This document shows positions 15,517 to 24,461 of a stretch of DNA of 64,000 nt, in pieces. This stretch comes from Stenotrophomonas sp. WZN-1 (GTDB taxonomy: Bacteria; Pseudomonadota; Gammaproteobacteria; Xanthomonadales; Xanthomonadaceae): the NCBI RefSeq assembly GCF_002192255.1, contig NZ_CP021768.1, positions 514,001-578,000 of the forward strand. Reading direction: 5' to 3'. How positions within the stretch are numbered: position 1 is the stretch's first letter; every line of letters starts with the position of its first letter. The notes under the pieces were generated by a model that was not told the origin of the DNA, ran no database searches, and saw nothing but the letters and a program-made list of their open reading frames with translations. A program made the position numbers and the translations under genes.

Positions 15517-16276
15517 AGCCCTGATCGCCGAAGACGAAGAACTGCTGCGGCAGTCACTGGTGGAGCAGCTGGGCCGGCTGTGGCCGGACCTCAAACTGGT
15601 GGCCGAGTGCGAGGATGGTGCCAGCGCGCTGGAGCAGCTGGCGGAGAAGCAGCCGGACATCGCCTTCCTCGACATCCGCATGCCTGGCATCAGCGGCATC
15701 GAGGTCGCGCGCGCGCTGTCCGAACTGAGCCCGCGCACCCAGGTAGTGTTCGTCACTGCCTACGACCAGTACGCCATCGATGCGTTCGAGCAGGGCGCGA
15801 TGGATTACCTGTTGAAGCCGGTCAGCGACGAGCGCCTGCTGGCCACCCGCGAGCGCATCCTGTCGCGGCTGCCGTCAACGCGACAGGACGATGCCGTGCT
15901 GGAGCGCCTGCTGCAGCGGCTGGGCCCATCGCAGGGTGCAGCGGAGCGTCCACCGCTGGCCTGGATAACCGCCAGCAACGGCCGCGAGACGCAGCTGATC
16001 ATGCTGGAAGACGTGGCCTACTTCCGCGCCGACAACAAGTACACCACCGTGGTCACCGCCGCCGGCGAAAGCCTGCTGCGCACGCCGTTGCGCGAGCTGC
16101 TGGAAGTGCTCGACCCGCAGCACTTCCGCCAGATCCATCGCTCCACCATCGTCAACATGAAGGCGGTGGCGGCAGTGAGCCGCGACGACACCGGCCGCGG
16201 CGTGCTGCGCCTGCGCGGGCGCACGGAAACACTGGTGGTCAGCCAGCCGTTCATGAGCCTGTTCCGCGGCATGTAG
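15506..16276 (+). CDS. LytTR family response regulator (AlgR/LytT-like)
   Basis: 256 aa. Receiver domain at residues 1-120: acidic pocket IAEDEE, phospho-acceptor in IAFLDIRMPG (Asp near 55), and VTAYDQYAIDAFEQGAMDYLLKPV with the conserved Thr and Lys. LytTR DNA-binding domain at about 150-255: VAYFRADNKYTTV, LRTPLRELLEVL, FRQIHRSTIVNM. It forms a two-component pair with the kinase upstream, with which it is translationally coupled. Targets are not visible. Confidence 0.95.
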   Translation: MPLEALIAEDEELLRQSLVEQLGRLWPDLKLVAECEDGASALEQLAEKQPDIAFLDIRMPGISGIEVARALSELSPRTQVVFVTAYDQYAIDAFEQGAMDYLLKPVSDERLLATRERILSRLPSTRQDDAVLERLLQRLGPSQGAAERPPLAWITASNGRETQLIMLEDVAYFRADNKYTTVVTAAGESLLRTPLRELLEVLDPQHFRQIHRSTIVNMKAVAAVSRDDTGRGVLRLRGRTETLVVSQPFMSLFRGM

Positions 16277-16311
16277 CCGCAGCAGCATCGCCCTTGCACC
16301 GAGGAACGAAC

Positions 16312-16656
16312 ATGCCCCGACTGTTGATTGCGTGCGTCGTCGTGCTGGCGCTGGCCAGCTGCGAAAAATCCCGCAACACCTCGATCACCCGCACCCAGGC
16401 CAACGGCGTGGATACGCTGTACAGCAAGGGCACCGTCGTTGATGGCGAGGCACGCTTCCAGTGCATTGCCAGCAGCAGTGGCGCCTGCCACTACCTGGTG
16501 CTTGATCCGGCCTGCAGCCCCGACGCCGCGTGTGCCACGCCGCCGTTGCGCCGGTTCGCGGTGGCGGTGGGAAAGACCGAGGCCATGCGTGGCCTGCCCA
16601 ACGGCTTCCGCCAGTGCGTCAGCCAGGACCCGATAGAACAATGCCACCGTGAGTGA
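16312..16656 (+). CDS. Small lipoprotein of unknown function
   Basis: 114 aa. GAGGAACGAAC precedes the ATG. The signal sequence ends in a lipobox LALASC (Cys near 17). The mature part contains five more cysteines (FQCIAS, GACHYLVL, PACSPDAACAT, RQCVSQ, EQCHRE), suggesting disulfides. It starts 35 bases after the LytTR regulator and may share its transcript. No family is recognised. Confidence 0.75.
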   Translation: MPRLLIACVVVLALASCEKSRNTSITRTQANGVDTLYSKGTVVDGEARFQCIASSSGACHYLVLDPACSPDAACATPPLRRFAVAVGKTEAMRGLPNGFRQCVSQDPIEQCHRE

Positions 16657-16695
16657 TCACGATGGCATTGTGGGTCCTCCCGCTTCCCTGAAGGG

Positions 16696-17310
16696 TCAGT
16701 AGGCAGGTTGCAGCGTCAGGTCGTGATGGTGTTCGGTCTCGCCCACATGGTTGAGGCGACCGACCAGTTCGGAGTGCTGCTTCATCCGCCCGATCTCGGT
16801 CATGATGCGGATGTCTTCATGGCGCAGTTCGCGCTTGGCGGTAACCGCCTGCTTGTAGTCCAGCACTTCCGGGTAGTGCTCGGCCAGGTCCAGCGCCTCG
16901 GCCACGTGCTCGACGCTGTCAGCCTTGGAACTGATGCGGGCGCGGCTGTTGAAGGCCTTCATCCAGCGCTCGAAACCGGCGGTCCGGTCGAACATGTTGG
17001 CCATGAACCAGATCACGAACAGGATCGAGATCCACGAACCGAACACCACGACCACGCGGGTGAAGGTGATGTGGTAATCGTCGCGCCACAGGTAGTTGGT
17101 GATCAGGCCGAGGATCAGCAACGAGGCCGCCTGCCAGCCGACGATCGAGGCGATCAGCCACTGGCACTTGGCCTGGGCCAGCACAGCCACTTCATCGCGG
17201 ATCTGCTGCTCGCTGAGGCTGCGCCAGTGCGCGACCTGTTTTTCGAACGGGCTGCTGTAGAGCTCGTTGTCGCGAAGCAGTAGTCCCAAACCCTTGAACA
17301 AAGCAATCAT
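16696..17310 (-). CDS. Inner-membrane protein with two transmembrane helices, unknown function
   Basis: 204 aa from MIALFKGLGLLLRDNEL, with AAGGAG well placed before the ATG. Two hydrophobic segments (LIASIVGWQAASLLILGLITNYL near 55-77 and VVVVFGSWISILFVIWFMANMF near 88-110) are followed by a charged helical tail (AEALDLAEHYPEVLDYKQAV, then EIGRMKQHSELVGRL). It ends convergent with the lipoprotein gene, 39 bases away. Confidence 0.8.
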   Translation of the reverse strand: MIALFKGLGLLLRDNELYSSPFEKQVAHWRSLSEQQIRDEVAVLAQAKCQWLIASIVGWQAASLLILGLITNYLWRDDYHITFTRVVVVFGSWISILFVIWFMANMFDRTAGFERWMKAFNSRARISSKADSVEHVAEALDLAEHYPEVLDYKQAVTAKRELRHEDIRIMTEIGRMKQHSELVGRLNHVGETEHHHDLTLQPAY

Positions 17311-17470
17311 GGCTAGGCTCCTTGTGGAACGTGCGTCGATCAGCGTTGGACGGTGTGGCGGGTTCAGTTCTAGCACTTCCAGCGAGCCGTGCAATGGGCG
17401 CAATGCCAAGCGGCGCAAGGGTTTTGTCTGAATGGGTGAATCCTGTTGCGGCGCAGCATCGTGGCCGCAG

Positions 17471-17491
17471 CCTGCGACAGGATGTCGCAGG
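17471..17491. promoter_or_regulatory. Perfect 9-bp inverted repeat in the 17311-17620 divergent gap
   Basis: CCTGCGACA-GGA-TGTCGCAGG. It sits in the middle of the 310-base divergent spacer between the membrane protein (minus) and the MpaB-like gene (plus), which otherwise shows no gene. Size and position fit a dimeric repressor site; no regulator is adjacent. Confidence 0.4.
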
Positions 17492-17620
17492 GTGAAACGT
17501 GCTGCGGCCGCACATGAAACCGAGGCTGAGTGCGGGGGCTCGCCGCCGCCGTCGGGATCGCCCAGAATCGGGGGCGACCGCGCAACCTGCGGCCGTTCTT
17601 CCGCCTTTCCTGGACCTGTG

Positions 17621-18550
17621 ATGCCGGCTCTGCTGCAGCGACTCTCCCGCCCCGTCACCGCGCCGATCCGGCGCTGGGTACTGGAGGCCTTCCCGCGTGG
17701 CCAGAGCGGCATCGACTACGACCATCCGCAGGGTGACCCGGGCTGGTTCGGCCCGGAAAGTGTCACCTGGCGGCTGCATGCCGAATTCCCCTCGATGCTC
17801 GCCGGTGGCCTGTGCGCGCTGATGCTGCAGACGCTGCACCCACGCGCGCTGGCCGGGGTCTATGACCACTCAAATTTCCGCCAGGACCTGGTGGGGCGCC
17901 TGCGCCGCACCACGGCCTTCGTTGCCGGCACCAGCTATGCACCCACCGGCGAGGTGGAGGCGCTGGTGGCCAAGGTGCGCCGCATCCATGCGCAGATCCG
18001 CGGGCAGACCGCGCAGGGCGAGCCCTACGCCGCCGACGATCCGCAGCTGCTGACCTGGGTGCACGTGACCGAAGCGTTCGGGTTCCTGCAGGGCTTCCGC
18101 CGCTACGGGCGCGAGGTGCCGGCGCACATCGCCGATCGTTACTACGACGAATACCGCTGCGTGGCCGAGGCACTGGGCGCGGTGGATGTGCCGCGCAGCG
18201 AAGCGGAAGTGGCGGCGTACTTCTGTGCGCGGCAGCCGGAGCTGCGCGTCGACGAACGCTCGCGCGAGGTGCTGGAGGTGTTGTCCGGAGTGCGCCTGCC
18301 GGTACCGGTGCCGGGGCTGTCGCGCGAAGTGTTCCTGGGTGCGGGCGCGGCACTGCTGCCGGACTGGGCCGAAGGCATGCTTGAACGCAGTGGCCGCCAG
18401 CGCGCGCAGGCGGCGGCGTCGGCGAAGCTGATGCAGGGCATGGCGCCACTGTTCCGTCGCGCGCTGCCTGATGGCCTGGCCAGCCGCGCCTGTGCGCGCA
18501 TGGGCGTGCCGGTGGCGGTGTTGCGCGAGTGGCCCGCGGTTGCCAGGTAG
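17621..18550 (+). CDS. MpaB-type oxygenase (DUF2236 family)
   Basis: 309 aa starting MPALLQRLSRPVTAPI. The segment RLHAEFPSMLAGGLCALMLQTLHPRALAGVYDHS and the later DPQLLTWVHVTEAFGFLQGFRRYG match the DUF2236/oxygenase MpaB/latex-clearing family. There, conserved histidines bind a b-type heme (His in LHP and WVH here). Substrate unknown. Its TAG stop lies in the GTAG end of a palindromic element (18547-18570). Confidence 0.88.
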   Translation: MPALLQRLSRPVTAPIRRWVLEAFPRGQSGIDYDHPQGDPGWFGPESVTWRLHAEFPSMLAGGLCALMLQTLHPRALAGVYDHSNFRQDLVGRLRRTTAFVAGTSYAPTGEVEALVAKVRRIHAQIRGQTAQGEPYAADDPQLLTWVHVTEAFGFLQGFRRYGREVPAHIADRYYDEYRCVAEALGAVDVPRSEAEVAAYFCARQPELRVDERSREVLEVLSGVRLPVPVPGLSREVFLGAGAALLPDWAEGMLERSGRQRAQAAASAKLMQGMAPLFRRALPDGLASRACARMGVPVAVLREWPAVAR

Positions 18551-18655
18551 GTGCCAACCTTGGCTGGCACGCATTTCGCGATGCCACAGACGCCCCAACC
18601 AGGGGGGGCATCTACCAGAGCGGATTCCGCAGTAGATCCACGCCATGCGTGGATG
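18547..18655. repeat. Palindromic REP-like elements, including a SMAG
   Basis: GTAG plus GTGCCAACCTTGGCTGGCAC at 18547-18570 overlaps the MpaB stop codon. A second element, GTAG-ATCCACGCC-ATG-CGTGGATG, lies at 18632-18655. They fill the 109-base convergent gap to the TetR gene. Confidence 0.75.
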
Positions 18656-18659
18656 GGCT

Positions 18660-19247
18660 TCACCCGGCCACCTTCAACCCACGCAACAGCATCTCCAGCG
18701 CCGCCGTCGCCTGCCGCAGGCGCGCGTCGCCATCGTCGCCCTCGGCGATCCAGAACGCGGCCTCGGCCAGGCTTCCGTAGATCAGCGACGCCAATGCCTG
18801 GGCATCCACCGGTGCCACCACACCCTGCGCGATCATCTGTTCGATCAGCTGCTGCATCGAGTGCACGCAGTGGCGCTGCGATTCCGGTGAGGCGCCACCG
18901 AGCACCGCGCGCGCGTCGCGCAGCACGATGCGCTGGATCTCCGGTTCCAGCGCCAATTCCAGATAGGTGCGGCAGCGTTGCACGAAGCCGTCCCAGGCAT
19001 CGTCTGTGCCGTCGCTGATCGCCTGCAGGCGCAGGTCGGTCTCGGCGTCCAGCTGGGCGACCACGGCTGCCAACAGGCCCTTCTTGTCGCCAAAGTGGTG
19101 GTAGAGCGCACCCCGGGTCAGGCCGGCCTGGGCGGTCAGGTCATCCATCGAGGTGGCGGCATAGCCATGCTCGCTGAACACCCGGCGGGCGGTGGCCAGC
19201 AGGCTGGCGCGGGTTTCTTCCATCTCGGCGCGGGTGCGGCGGACCAT
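18660..19247 (-). CDS. TetR/AcrR family transcriptional regulator
   Basis: 195 aa from MVRRTRAEMEETRASLL, preceded by TAAGGAG; a start 9 codons upstream is in frame but lacks an RBS. The N-terminal helix-turn-helix is clear: RRVFSEHGYAATSMDDLTAQAGLTRGALYHHFGDKKGLLAAVV. The C-terminal ligand domain is helical. It is divergent from two MFS transporters, with three CATAC-N5-GTATG-type sites between them, so it probably represses itself and the transporters. Confidence 0.94.
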   Translation of the reverse strand: MVRRTRAEMEETRASLLATARRVFSEHGYAATSMDDLTAQAGLTRGALYHHFGDKKGLLAAVVAQLDAETDLRLQAISDGTDDAWDGFVQRCRTYLELALEPEIQRIVLRDARAVLGGASPESQRHCVHSMQQLIEQMIAQGVVAPVDAQALASLIYGSLAEAAFWIAEGDDGDARLRQATAALEMLLRGLKVAG

Positions 19248-19260
19248 CCGGAGCTCCTTA

Positions 19261-19329
19261 CATACGCGGTGCATGATTATTTACATACGGTGCGTATGAA
19301 TGCAGCCTCTTATTCATACGCTCTGTATG
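19261..19329. promoter_or_regulatory. Three TetR-type operators in the divergent promoter
   Basis: Three copies of a CATAC-N5-GTATG palindrome: 19261-19275 (CATAC GCGGT GCATG, one mismatch), 19284-19298 (CATAC GGTGC GTATG) and 19315-19329 (CATAC GCTCT GTATG). The first begins 13 bases upstream of the regulator start. The third lies 51 bases before the transporter start. Confidence 0.8.
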
Positions 19330-19380
19330 TATTGTCGTGGCGCCGCGTGCGCCAGGCAAGCCGCTGCCCTGGAGAATTCG

Positions 19381-20580
19381 ATGGCTACCCCCTACCGCGA
19401 CCTGTTCGCGGCCCCCGGCACCGCCGGCCTTGCTCTCGCGGGCCTGCTGGCACGCCTGCCGTTGCCGATGACCGGCATCGGCATCATCACCCTGCTGTCG
19501 CAGTTGCGCGGCAGCTACGCGTTGGCCGGTGCGGTGTCGGCCACCTTCGTGCTGGCCTACGCGCTGCTGTCGCCGCAGGTATCGCGCAGAGTGGATCGCC
19601 ACGGGCAGAGCAGGGTGCTGCCGTGGGCTACGGCGGCCAGTGCCACCGGGTTGCTGGCGCTGCTCGCCTGCACAGTGCTGGCTGCGCCGGACTGGATGCT
19701 GTTCGCGGCAGCGATGCTGGCCGGTTGCATGCCCAGCGTGTCGGCGATGGTGCGCGCGCGCTGGACCGCGATCCACCGCGGTCGCCCGCAGTTGCAGACC
19801 GCGTATTCGCTGGAAACCGTGTTCGACGAGGTCACCTTCATTGCCGGGCCGCCGCTGTCGGTCGGGTTGTCGGTGGCGGTATGGCCGCAGGCCGGCGTGC
19901 TGGCGGCCGCCCTGTTGCTGGTGGTGGGCGTGGCTGCGCTGGTGCTGCAGCGTGGCACCGAACCGCCGCTGCAGCCCGGCGAAGGTGCAACGCCCTCGCG
20001 CTCACTGCTGCGGCAAGCGGAGATCCGGCTGCTCACGTTGCTGATGCTGGCGATGGGCGTGATCGTCGGCACTGTCGACATCACCAGCGTGGCTTTCGCC
20101 GAACAGCGGGGGCAGCCGCTTGCCGCCAGCGCGGTGCTGTCGGCCTACGCGCTGGGCAGCTGCGCAGCGGGCCTGCTGTTCGGTGCGTTGAAGCTGCAGG
20201 TGCCGTTGCAGCGCCTGTTGCTGACCGGAGCTGCAGCCACCGCGCTGACCACGTTGCCGCTGCTGTGGGTTGGCAGCCTGCCGGCGCTGGCGGTGGCGGT
20301 GCTGCTGGCCGGGTTGTTCTTCGCGCCGACGATGATCGTGGCGATGTCGCTGGTCGAACAACGCGTGCCCGAACCGCGCCTTACCGAAGGCATGACCTGG
20401 TTGCTGGCCGGACTGAACATCGGTGTGGCACTGGGTGCTGCGCTGTCCGGGCAGAGCGTCGATGCGGGGGGCGTGCGCAGCGGCTTTGTCGTTGCGCTGG
20501 TGGCAGGCGGTGGCGTGCTGCTGTTCGCCGTGCTCGCGCAACGTGCACTGCACCCGTCTGCTGCATCCACATCCTCCTAA
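19381..20580 (+). CDS. MFS transporter (likely drug or metabolite exporter)
   Basis: 399 aa from MATPYRDLFAAPGTAGL, with GGAG before the ATG. Around 12 hydrophobic segments are visible, and the cytoplasmic loop SPQVSRRVDRHGQSRVLP after the second helix pair is the MFS A-motif region. It is under the probable control of the adjacent TetR regulator. The next gene, 11 bases on, encodes a second MFS protein, so two exporters share one transcript. Confidence 0.9.
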   Translation: MATPYRDLFAAPGTAGLALAGLLARLPLPMTGIGIITLLSQLRGSYALAGAVSATFVLAYALLSPQVSRRVDRHGQSRVLPWATAASATGLLALLACTVLAAPDWMLFAAAMLAGCMPSVSAMVRARWTAIHRGRPQLQTAYSLETVFDEVTFIAGPPLSVGLSVAVWPQAGVLAAALLLVVGVAALVLQRGTEPPLQPGEGATPSRSLLRQAEIRLLTLLMLAMGVIVGTVDITSVAFAEQRGQPLAASAVLSAYALGSCAAGLLFGALKLQVPLQRLLLTGAAATALTTLPLLWVGSLPALAVAVLLAGLFFAPTMIVAMSLVEQRVPEPRLTEGMTWLLAGLNIGVALGAALSGQSVDAGGVRSGFVVALVAGGGVLLFAVLAQRALHPSAASTSS

Positions 20581-20591
20581 GGAATCATCCC

Positions 20592-21764
20592 GTGAGCGCT
20601 TCATCGCCTGCGCATGCCACGCCTGTGCCCCGCCATCCATGGTGGGCGGTATCCGCCGTGGGCCTCGCTACGTTCTCGGTGGTCACCACCGAAATGCTGC
20701 CGGTGGGCCTGCTGACCCAAATCGCCAACGATCTCGGCGCCTCCATCGGCACCGCCGGCCTGATGATCTCGCTGCCGGCCCTGCTTGCGGCGCTGTTCGC
20801 ACCGCTGGTGGTGATCGCGGCCGGTGGCATCGATCGCCGTCGCATCCTGTGCGTGCTGCTGGGCCTGCTGCTGGTCGCCAACATCGCCTCGGCGCTGGCA
20901 CCGGGCATCGGCTGGCTGCTGGCTGCGCGCGTACTGGTGGGGTTCTGCATGGGCGGCATCTGGGCCATCGCCGGTGGGCTGGCAGCGCGCCTGGTACCTG
21001 CGCAGCGCATCGGCCTGGCCACCTCGATCATCTTCGGCGGTGTGGCCGCAGCTTCGGTGCTGGGCGTTCCGTTGGGCGCGCTGATCGGCGATGCATTGGG
21101 CTGGCGCAGCGCGTTTGCGGCGATGGCGCTGTTCAGCGCGGCGGTGATGCTGCTGCATCTGCGGGTGGTTCCGGCGTTGCCGGTCACCACGTCGGTGCGG
21201 CCAGCGCAGTTCGTGCAGCGGCTCGGACATCGCGGCCTGCAGCGCGGCCTGTGGCTGACCCTGCTGCTGGTGGCCGGGCACTTCATCGCCTTTACCTATG
21301 TGCGGCCGTTGCTGACATCCGTTTCTGGCGTGGATGCGTCGTGGATCGGTGCACTGCTGTTCGCCTATGGCCTGGCCGGCATCGCTGGCAACTTCATCGC
21401 CGGGCCGATGACTGCGCGGCACCCACGTGGCACGCTGCTGGCGATCGCATCGGGCCTGTTGCTGACGCCGCTGTTGTTCCTGTGGCTGGGCAGCACGCCG
21501 ACCGGCGGCATTGCGGTGCTGTTGCTGTGGGGCCTGGCCTACGGCGGCGTGTCGGTCGGCCTGATGAGCTGGATGATGAAGGCGGTGCCGCAGGCCGTGG
21601 AGATCGCTACGGCGTTGTATGTCGCGGTGTTCAACATCGGCATCGCACTGGGTGCATGGGGCGGCGGCCGCCTGCTCGATGGCGTGGGCCTGCATGCGAA
21701 TCTGTGGGCAGCGGCCGGGCTCGCCATGGTCGCCACGCTGGTGATTGCCATAACGCGTCGGTAG
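20592..21764 (+). CDS. MFS transporter, AraJ/arabinose-efflux-like
   Basis: 390 aa from a GTG with AAGGA upstream. The N-terminus WWAVSAVGLATFSVVTTEMLPVGLL is typical of the sugar/drug efflux branch (the TE-hxPhGLL pattern). Other features are the A-motif-like GGIDRRRILCVLLG and twelve membrane segments. It is co-transcribed with the upstream MFS gene. The TAG stop at 21762 lies in a GTAG that opens a truncated SMAG, immediately before the tandem array. Confidence 0.9.
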   Translation: MSASSPAHATPVPRHPWWAVSAVGLATFSVVTTEMLPVGLLTQIANDLGASIGTAGLMISLPALLAALFAPLVVIAAGGIDRRRILCVLLGLLLVANIASALAPGIGWLLAARVLVGFCMGGIWAIAGGLAARLVPAQRIGLATSIIFGGVAAASVLGVPLGALIGDALGWRSAFAAMALFSAAVMLLHLRVVPALPVTTSVRPAQFVQRLGHRGLQRGLWLTLLLVAGHFIAFTYVRPLLTSVSGVDASWIGALLFAYGLAGIAGNFIAGPMTARHPRGTLLAIASGLLLTPLLFLWLGSTPTGGIAVLLLWGLAYGGVSVGLMSWMMKAVPQAVEIATALYVAVFNIGIALGAWGGGRLLDGVGLHANLWAAAGLAMVATLVIAITRR

Positions 21765-21773
21765 ATCCACGCC

Positions 21774-22020
21774 GTGCCAACCAAGGTTGGCACCCACCAG
21801 AGCGGGGCATGTGCCGACCAAGGTTGGCACCCACCAGAGCGGGGCATGTGCCGACCAAGGTTGGCACCCACCAGAGCGGGGCATGTGCCGACCAAGGTTG
21901 GCACCCACCAGAGCGGGGCATGTGCCGACCAAGGTTGGCACCCGCCAGAGCGGGGCATGTGCCGACCAAGGTTGGCACCCACCAGAGCGGGGCATTCGCC
22001 AACCAAGGTTGGCAGCTACC
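21774..22020. repeat. Tandem array of 37-bp units built on a REP-like hairpin
   Basis: Unit starts are at 21774, 21811, 21848, 21885, 21922 and 21959 (exact 37-bp period), with a degenerate partial seventh at 21996. Each unit is GTGCCGACCAAGGTTGGCAC (copy 1 has A for G at position 6) followed by CCACCAGAGCGGGGCAT. Copy 5 has one further change (CCG for CCA). The units are head-to-tail with no unique spacers. The array lies between the MFS gene and the M13 peptidase terminator. Confidence 0.95.
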
Positions 22021-22030
22021 AGGAAATGAA

Positions 22031-22052
22031 ACGGGCGCCTTGCGGCGCCCGT
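22031..22052 (-). terminator. Terminator-like hairpin for the M13 peptidase gene
   Basis: ACGGGCGCC-TTGC-GGCGCCCGT is a perfect 9-bp stem 11 bases beyond the peptidase stop. The T-tract on the minus strand is weak (TTCATTTCC). Confidence 0.6.
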
Positions 22053-22062
22053 TCCGGTTACA

Positions 22063-24174
22063 TCACCACACCTTGACCCGCTTGTCCGGGGCCAGGTACA
22101 GCTTCTGGCCTTCCTTCACTTCGAACGCCGGGTACCAGGCGTCGATGTTGCGCACGGTCAGTGCGCGGAACTGGCCCGGTGCATGCACATCGGTCAGCAG
22201 CGAATTGCGCAGCGCCTGCTCGCGGCTCTTGCTGCGCCATGCCTGGGCGAAGCCGAGGAAGAAGCGCTGGTCCGGGGTGAAGCCTTCCAGGGTCTGGCCC
22301 GGCTTGCCCTGCAGCGACAGCTGGTAAGCGTCGTAGGCGGTACCCAGGCCGGCCACGTCGGCGATGTTCTCGCCCAGGGTCAGCTTGCCGTTCACATGCA
22401 CGCCCGGGAACGGCTCGTAGCTGCTGAACTGCGCGGCCAGCGCATCACCGGCTGCATTGAACTGCTTCAGGTCTTCGGCGGTCCACCAGTTGTGCAGCTT
22501 GCCGGTCTCGTCGAACAGCGCGCCGGCGTTGTCGAAGCCGTGGCTGATCTCGTGGCCGATCACCGCGCCGATCGCACCGTAGTTCACCGCGTCGTCGGCC
22601 GCACCGTCGAAGAACGGCGGCTGCAGGATCGCAGCCGGGAACACCAGGCGGTTTTCCAGCGGCACGTTCATCGCATTGATGGTCTGCGGCAGCATCGCCC
22701 ACTCGCTGTGGTCGACCGGCTTGCCCAGCTTGGCAATGTTGCGCTGGTACTCGAACAGCTCGGCGCGCTGCGCATTGCCCAGCGGGTCATCACGGCGGAT
22801 CTCAAGGCCGGTATAGTCGCGCCACTTCTCCGGATAGCCCATGCCCACCGTCAGGCCGTTGACCTTGGCCTTGGCATGCGCCTTGGTCTGCGGCGACATC
22901 CACGACAGGGCATCGATGCGCTTGGCGAAGGCGGCGATGATGTTCTTCGCCATCTCGTCTGCACGCTCCTTGGTCTTCGCGTCGAAGTGCTTCTCGACAT
23001 AGCGCTTGCCGATCGCTTCGCCGACCGCATGGTTGGCGTCGTCCACCGCGCGCTTCCAGCGGTCGCTCTGCTGCGGCGTGCCGCTCAGCGCGGTGCCGTG
23101 GAAGGCGAAGCGGGCATCGGCGAACTTCTTCGGCAGGTAGGCGGCGGCGCGATCCAGCGCGTGGAAGGCCAGGTAATCCTTCCAGGCGTCCAGCGGCTCG
23201 GTGGCGACCAGCCTGGACAGGCCGGCCACGGCCTTGGGCTGCCACACGATGAAGTCCTGCTGGTTGCCCAGCGCGGCCGCATCAAGGAAAGCGTTCCAGT
23301 CCATGCCCGGTGCCTTGGCGGCGAAATCGGCCTGGGTCCAGGGGTTGGCACCCTTGGTCACGTCGTTGGTTTCTTCCTGGGTGGCGTGCGCCTGCGCGAT
23401 CTTGGTTTCCAGCGCGAGGATGCGCTGCGCCTTGCCGGCCGGGTCGGCGACGCCGGCCAGCTGCAGCATCTGCGCGATATAGGCCTGGTACTGCTTGCGC
23501 AGTTCGGCCATGCGGCCACCGCCCAGGTAGAAATCACGGTCGGGCATGCCCAGGCCGCCCTGCACCAGGTACGGCGCGGTGCGGTCGGGCTGCAGCATGT
23601 CCACCGACACCCACAGGCCGAACAGGCGGTCGGTGTAGAAGTTGGTGGCGTTGAGCAGGTCGACGTCGGCGCGCAGGTCGCCACCCAGGGCACGGGCCAG
23701 CCCGGCCTTGTCGGCGATCGCATCGATGGCCTTCAGCTGCGGCTGCACCGGCGCAAGGCCGTGCTGCTCGATGCCGGCCTCGTCCATGTAGGCGGCGTAG
23801 TAATCGCCGATCAGCTTGTCGTTACCGCTGGCCTGGGTGTTGCCGGCGGCGCCTTCGAGGATGGCGCGGGTATCGGCCAGGGTCTTCTCGGCGATGACGT
23901 TGAAGCTGCCGAAGCGCGAACGGTCGGCCGGAATCTCGGTGTTCTTCACCCAGGTGCCGTTGGCGAAGCCGAAGAAATCATCGCCGGCGGCGATGCTGCG
24001 GTCCATGCCGCTGGCATCGAAGCCGAAGCTGCCCAGCATCGGCTTGGCCGCTGCGGGTGCGGCGTCGGCCGGCGCGGCGGTACCGGCGGCCGGTTCGGCC
24101 GGGCGGTCGCAGGCGGCCAGGGACAGGCTGGCAACGATGGCCAGCGCCAGGGTGGGACGGCGCAGCTTGGACAT
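22063..24174 (-). CDS. M13 family (neprilysin/PepO-like) metallopeptidase lipoprotein
   Basis: 703 aa. Signal peptide with lipobox SLAAC (Cys near 22), then an Ala/Pro linker. The large N-terminal helical domain is M13_N (FGFANGTWVKNTEIPADRSRFGSF). The C-terminal catalytic domain carries the zinc motif VIGHEISHGFD near residue 538 and the downstream glutamate in GENIADVAGL near 601. The protein ends KVW; the family usually ends CxVW, and here RVKVW. It likely digests peptides in the periplasm, anchored to a membrane. Confidence 0.95.
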   Translation of the reverse strand: MSKLRRPTLALAIVASLSLAACDRPAEPAAGTAAPADAAPAAAKPMLGSFGFDASGMDRSIAAGDDFFGFANGTWVKNTEIPADRSRFGSFNVIAEKTLADTRAILEGAAGNTQASGNDKLIGDYYAAYMDEAGIEQHGLAPVQPQLKAIDAIADKAGLARALGGDLRADVDLLNATNFYTDRLFGLWVSVDMLQPDRTAPYLVQGGLGMPDRDFYLGGGRMAELRKQYQAYIAQMLQLAGVADPAGKAQRILALETKIAQAHATQEETNDVTKGANPWTQADFAAKAPGMDWNAFLDAAALGNQQDFIVWQPKAVAGLSRLVATEPLDAWKDYLAFHALDRAAAYLPKKFADARFAFHGTALSGTPQQSDRWKRAVDDANHAVGEAIGKRYVEKHFDAKTKERADEMAKNIIAAFAKRIDALSWMSPQTKAHAKAKVNGLTVGMGYPEKWRDYTGLEIRRDDPLGNAQRAELFEYQRNIAKLGKPVDHSEWAMLPQTINAMNVPLENRLVFPAAILQPPFFDGAADDAVNYGAIGAVIGHEISHGFDNAGALFDETGKLHNWWTAEDLKQFNAAGDALAAQFSSYEPFPGVHVNGKLTLGENIADVAGLGTAYDAYQLSLQGKPGQTLEGFTPDQRFFLGFAQAWRSKSREQALRNSLLTDVHAPGQFRALTVRNIDAWYPAFEVKEGQKLYLAPDKRVKVW

Positions 24175-24461
24175 GGACTTCTCTTGCAGCGGAAAACCCC
24201 AAGTCTAATCCGCCTCGGCGCCACTGGCCGCCCCCCAGCGGCGCGCGCCCTGTGCAGGATCTGGCTGAACGCGCAGACGCGATCTTCACGCCGTCACCGG
24301 GGTGGTGCATGCTGGACCCTGGAGCCCTGCGCGGACACGGGGAGGTGTCCATGCAGGACGGGGTCAGGCGTCAAGAATGGCGTCCGCCGGCCGTTGAGGT
24401 CGGGGACGTGGAGGATTCGTTCGCGCATGAAGCCAGCCGACTGCACAAGGAAGATCAACCG

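Noticed and set aside
21774..22020. CRISPR-like periodic repeat
   Set aside because: The 37-bp units are contiguous and near identical; there are no variable spacers and no cas genes, so it is a tandem REP-type array.
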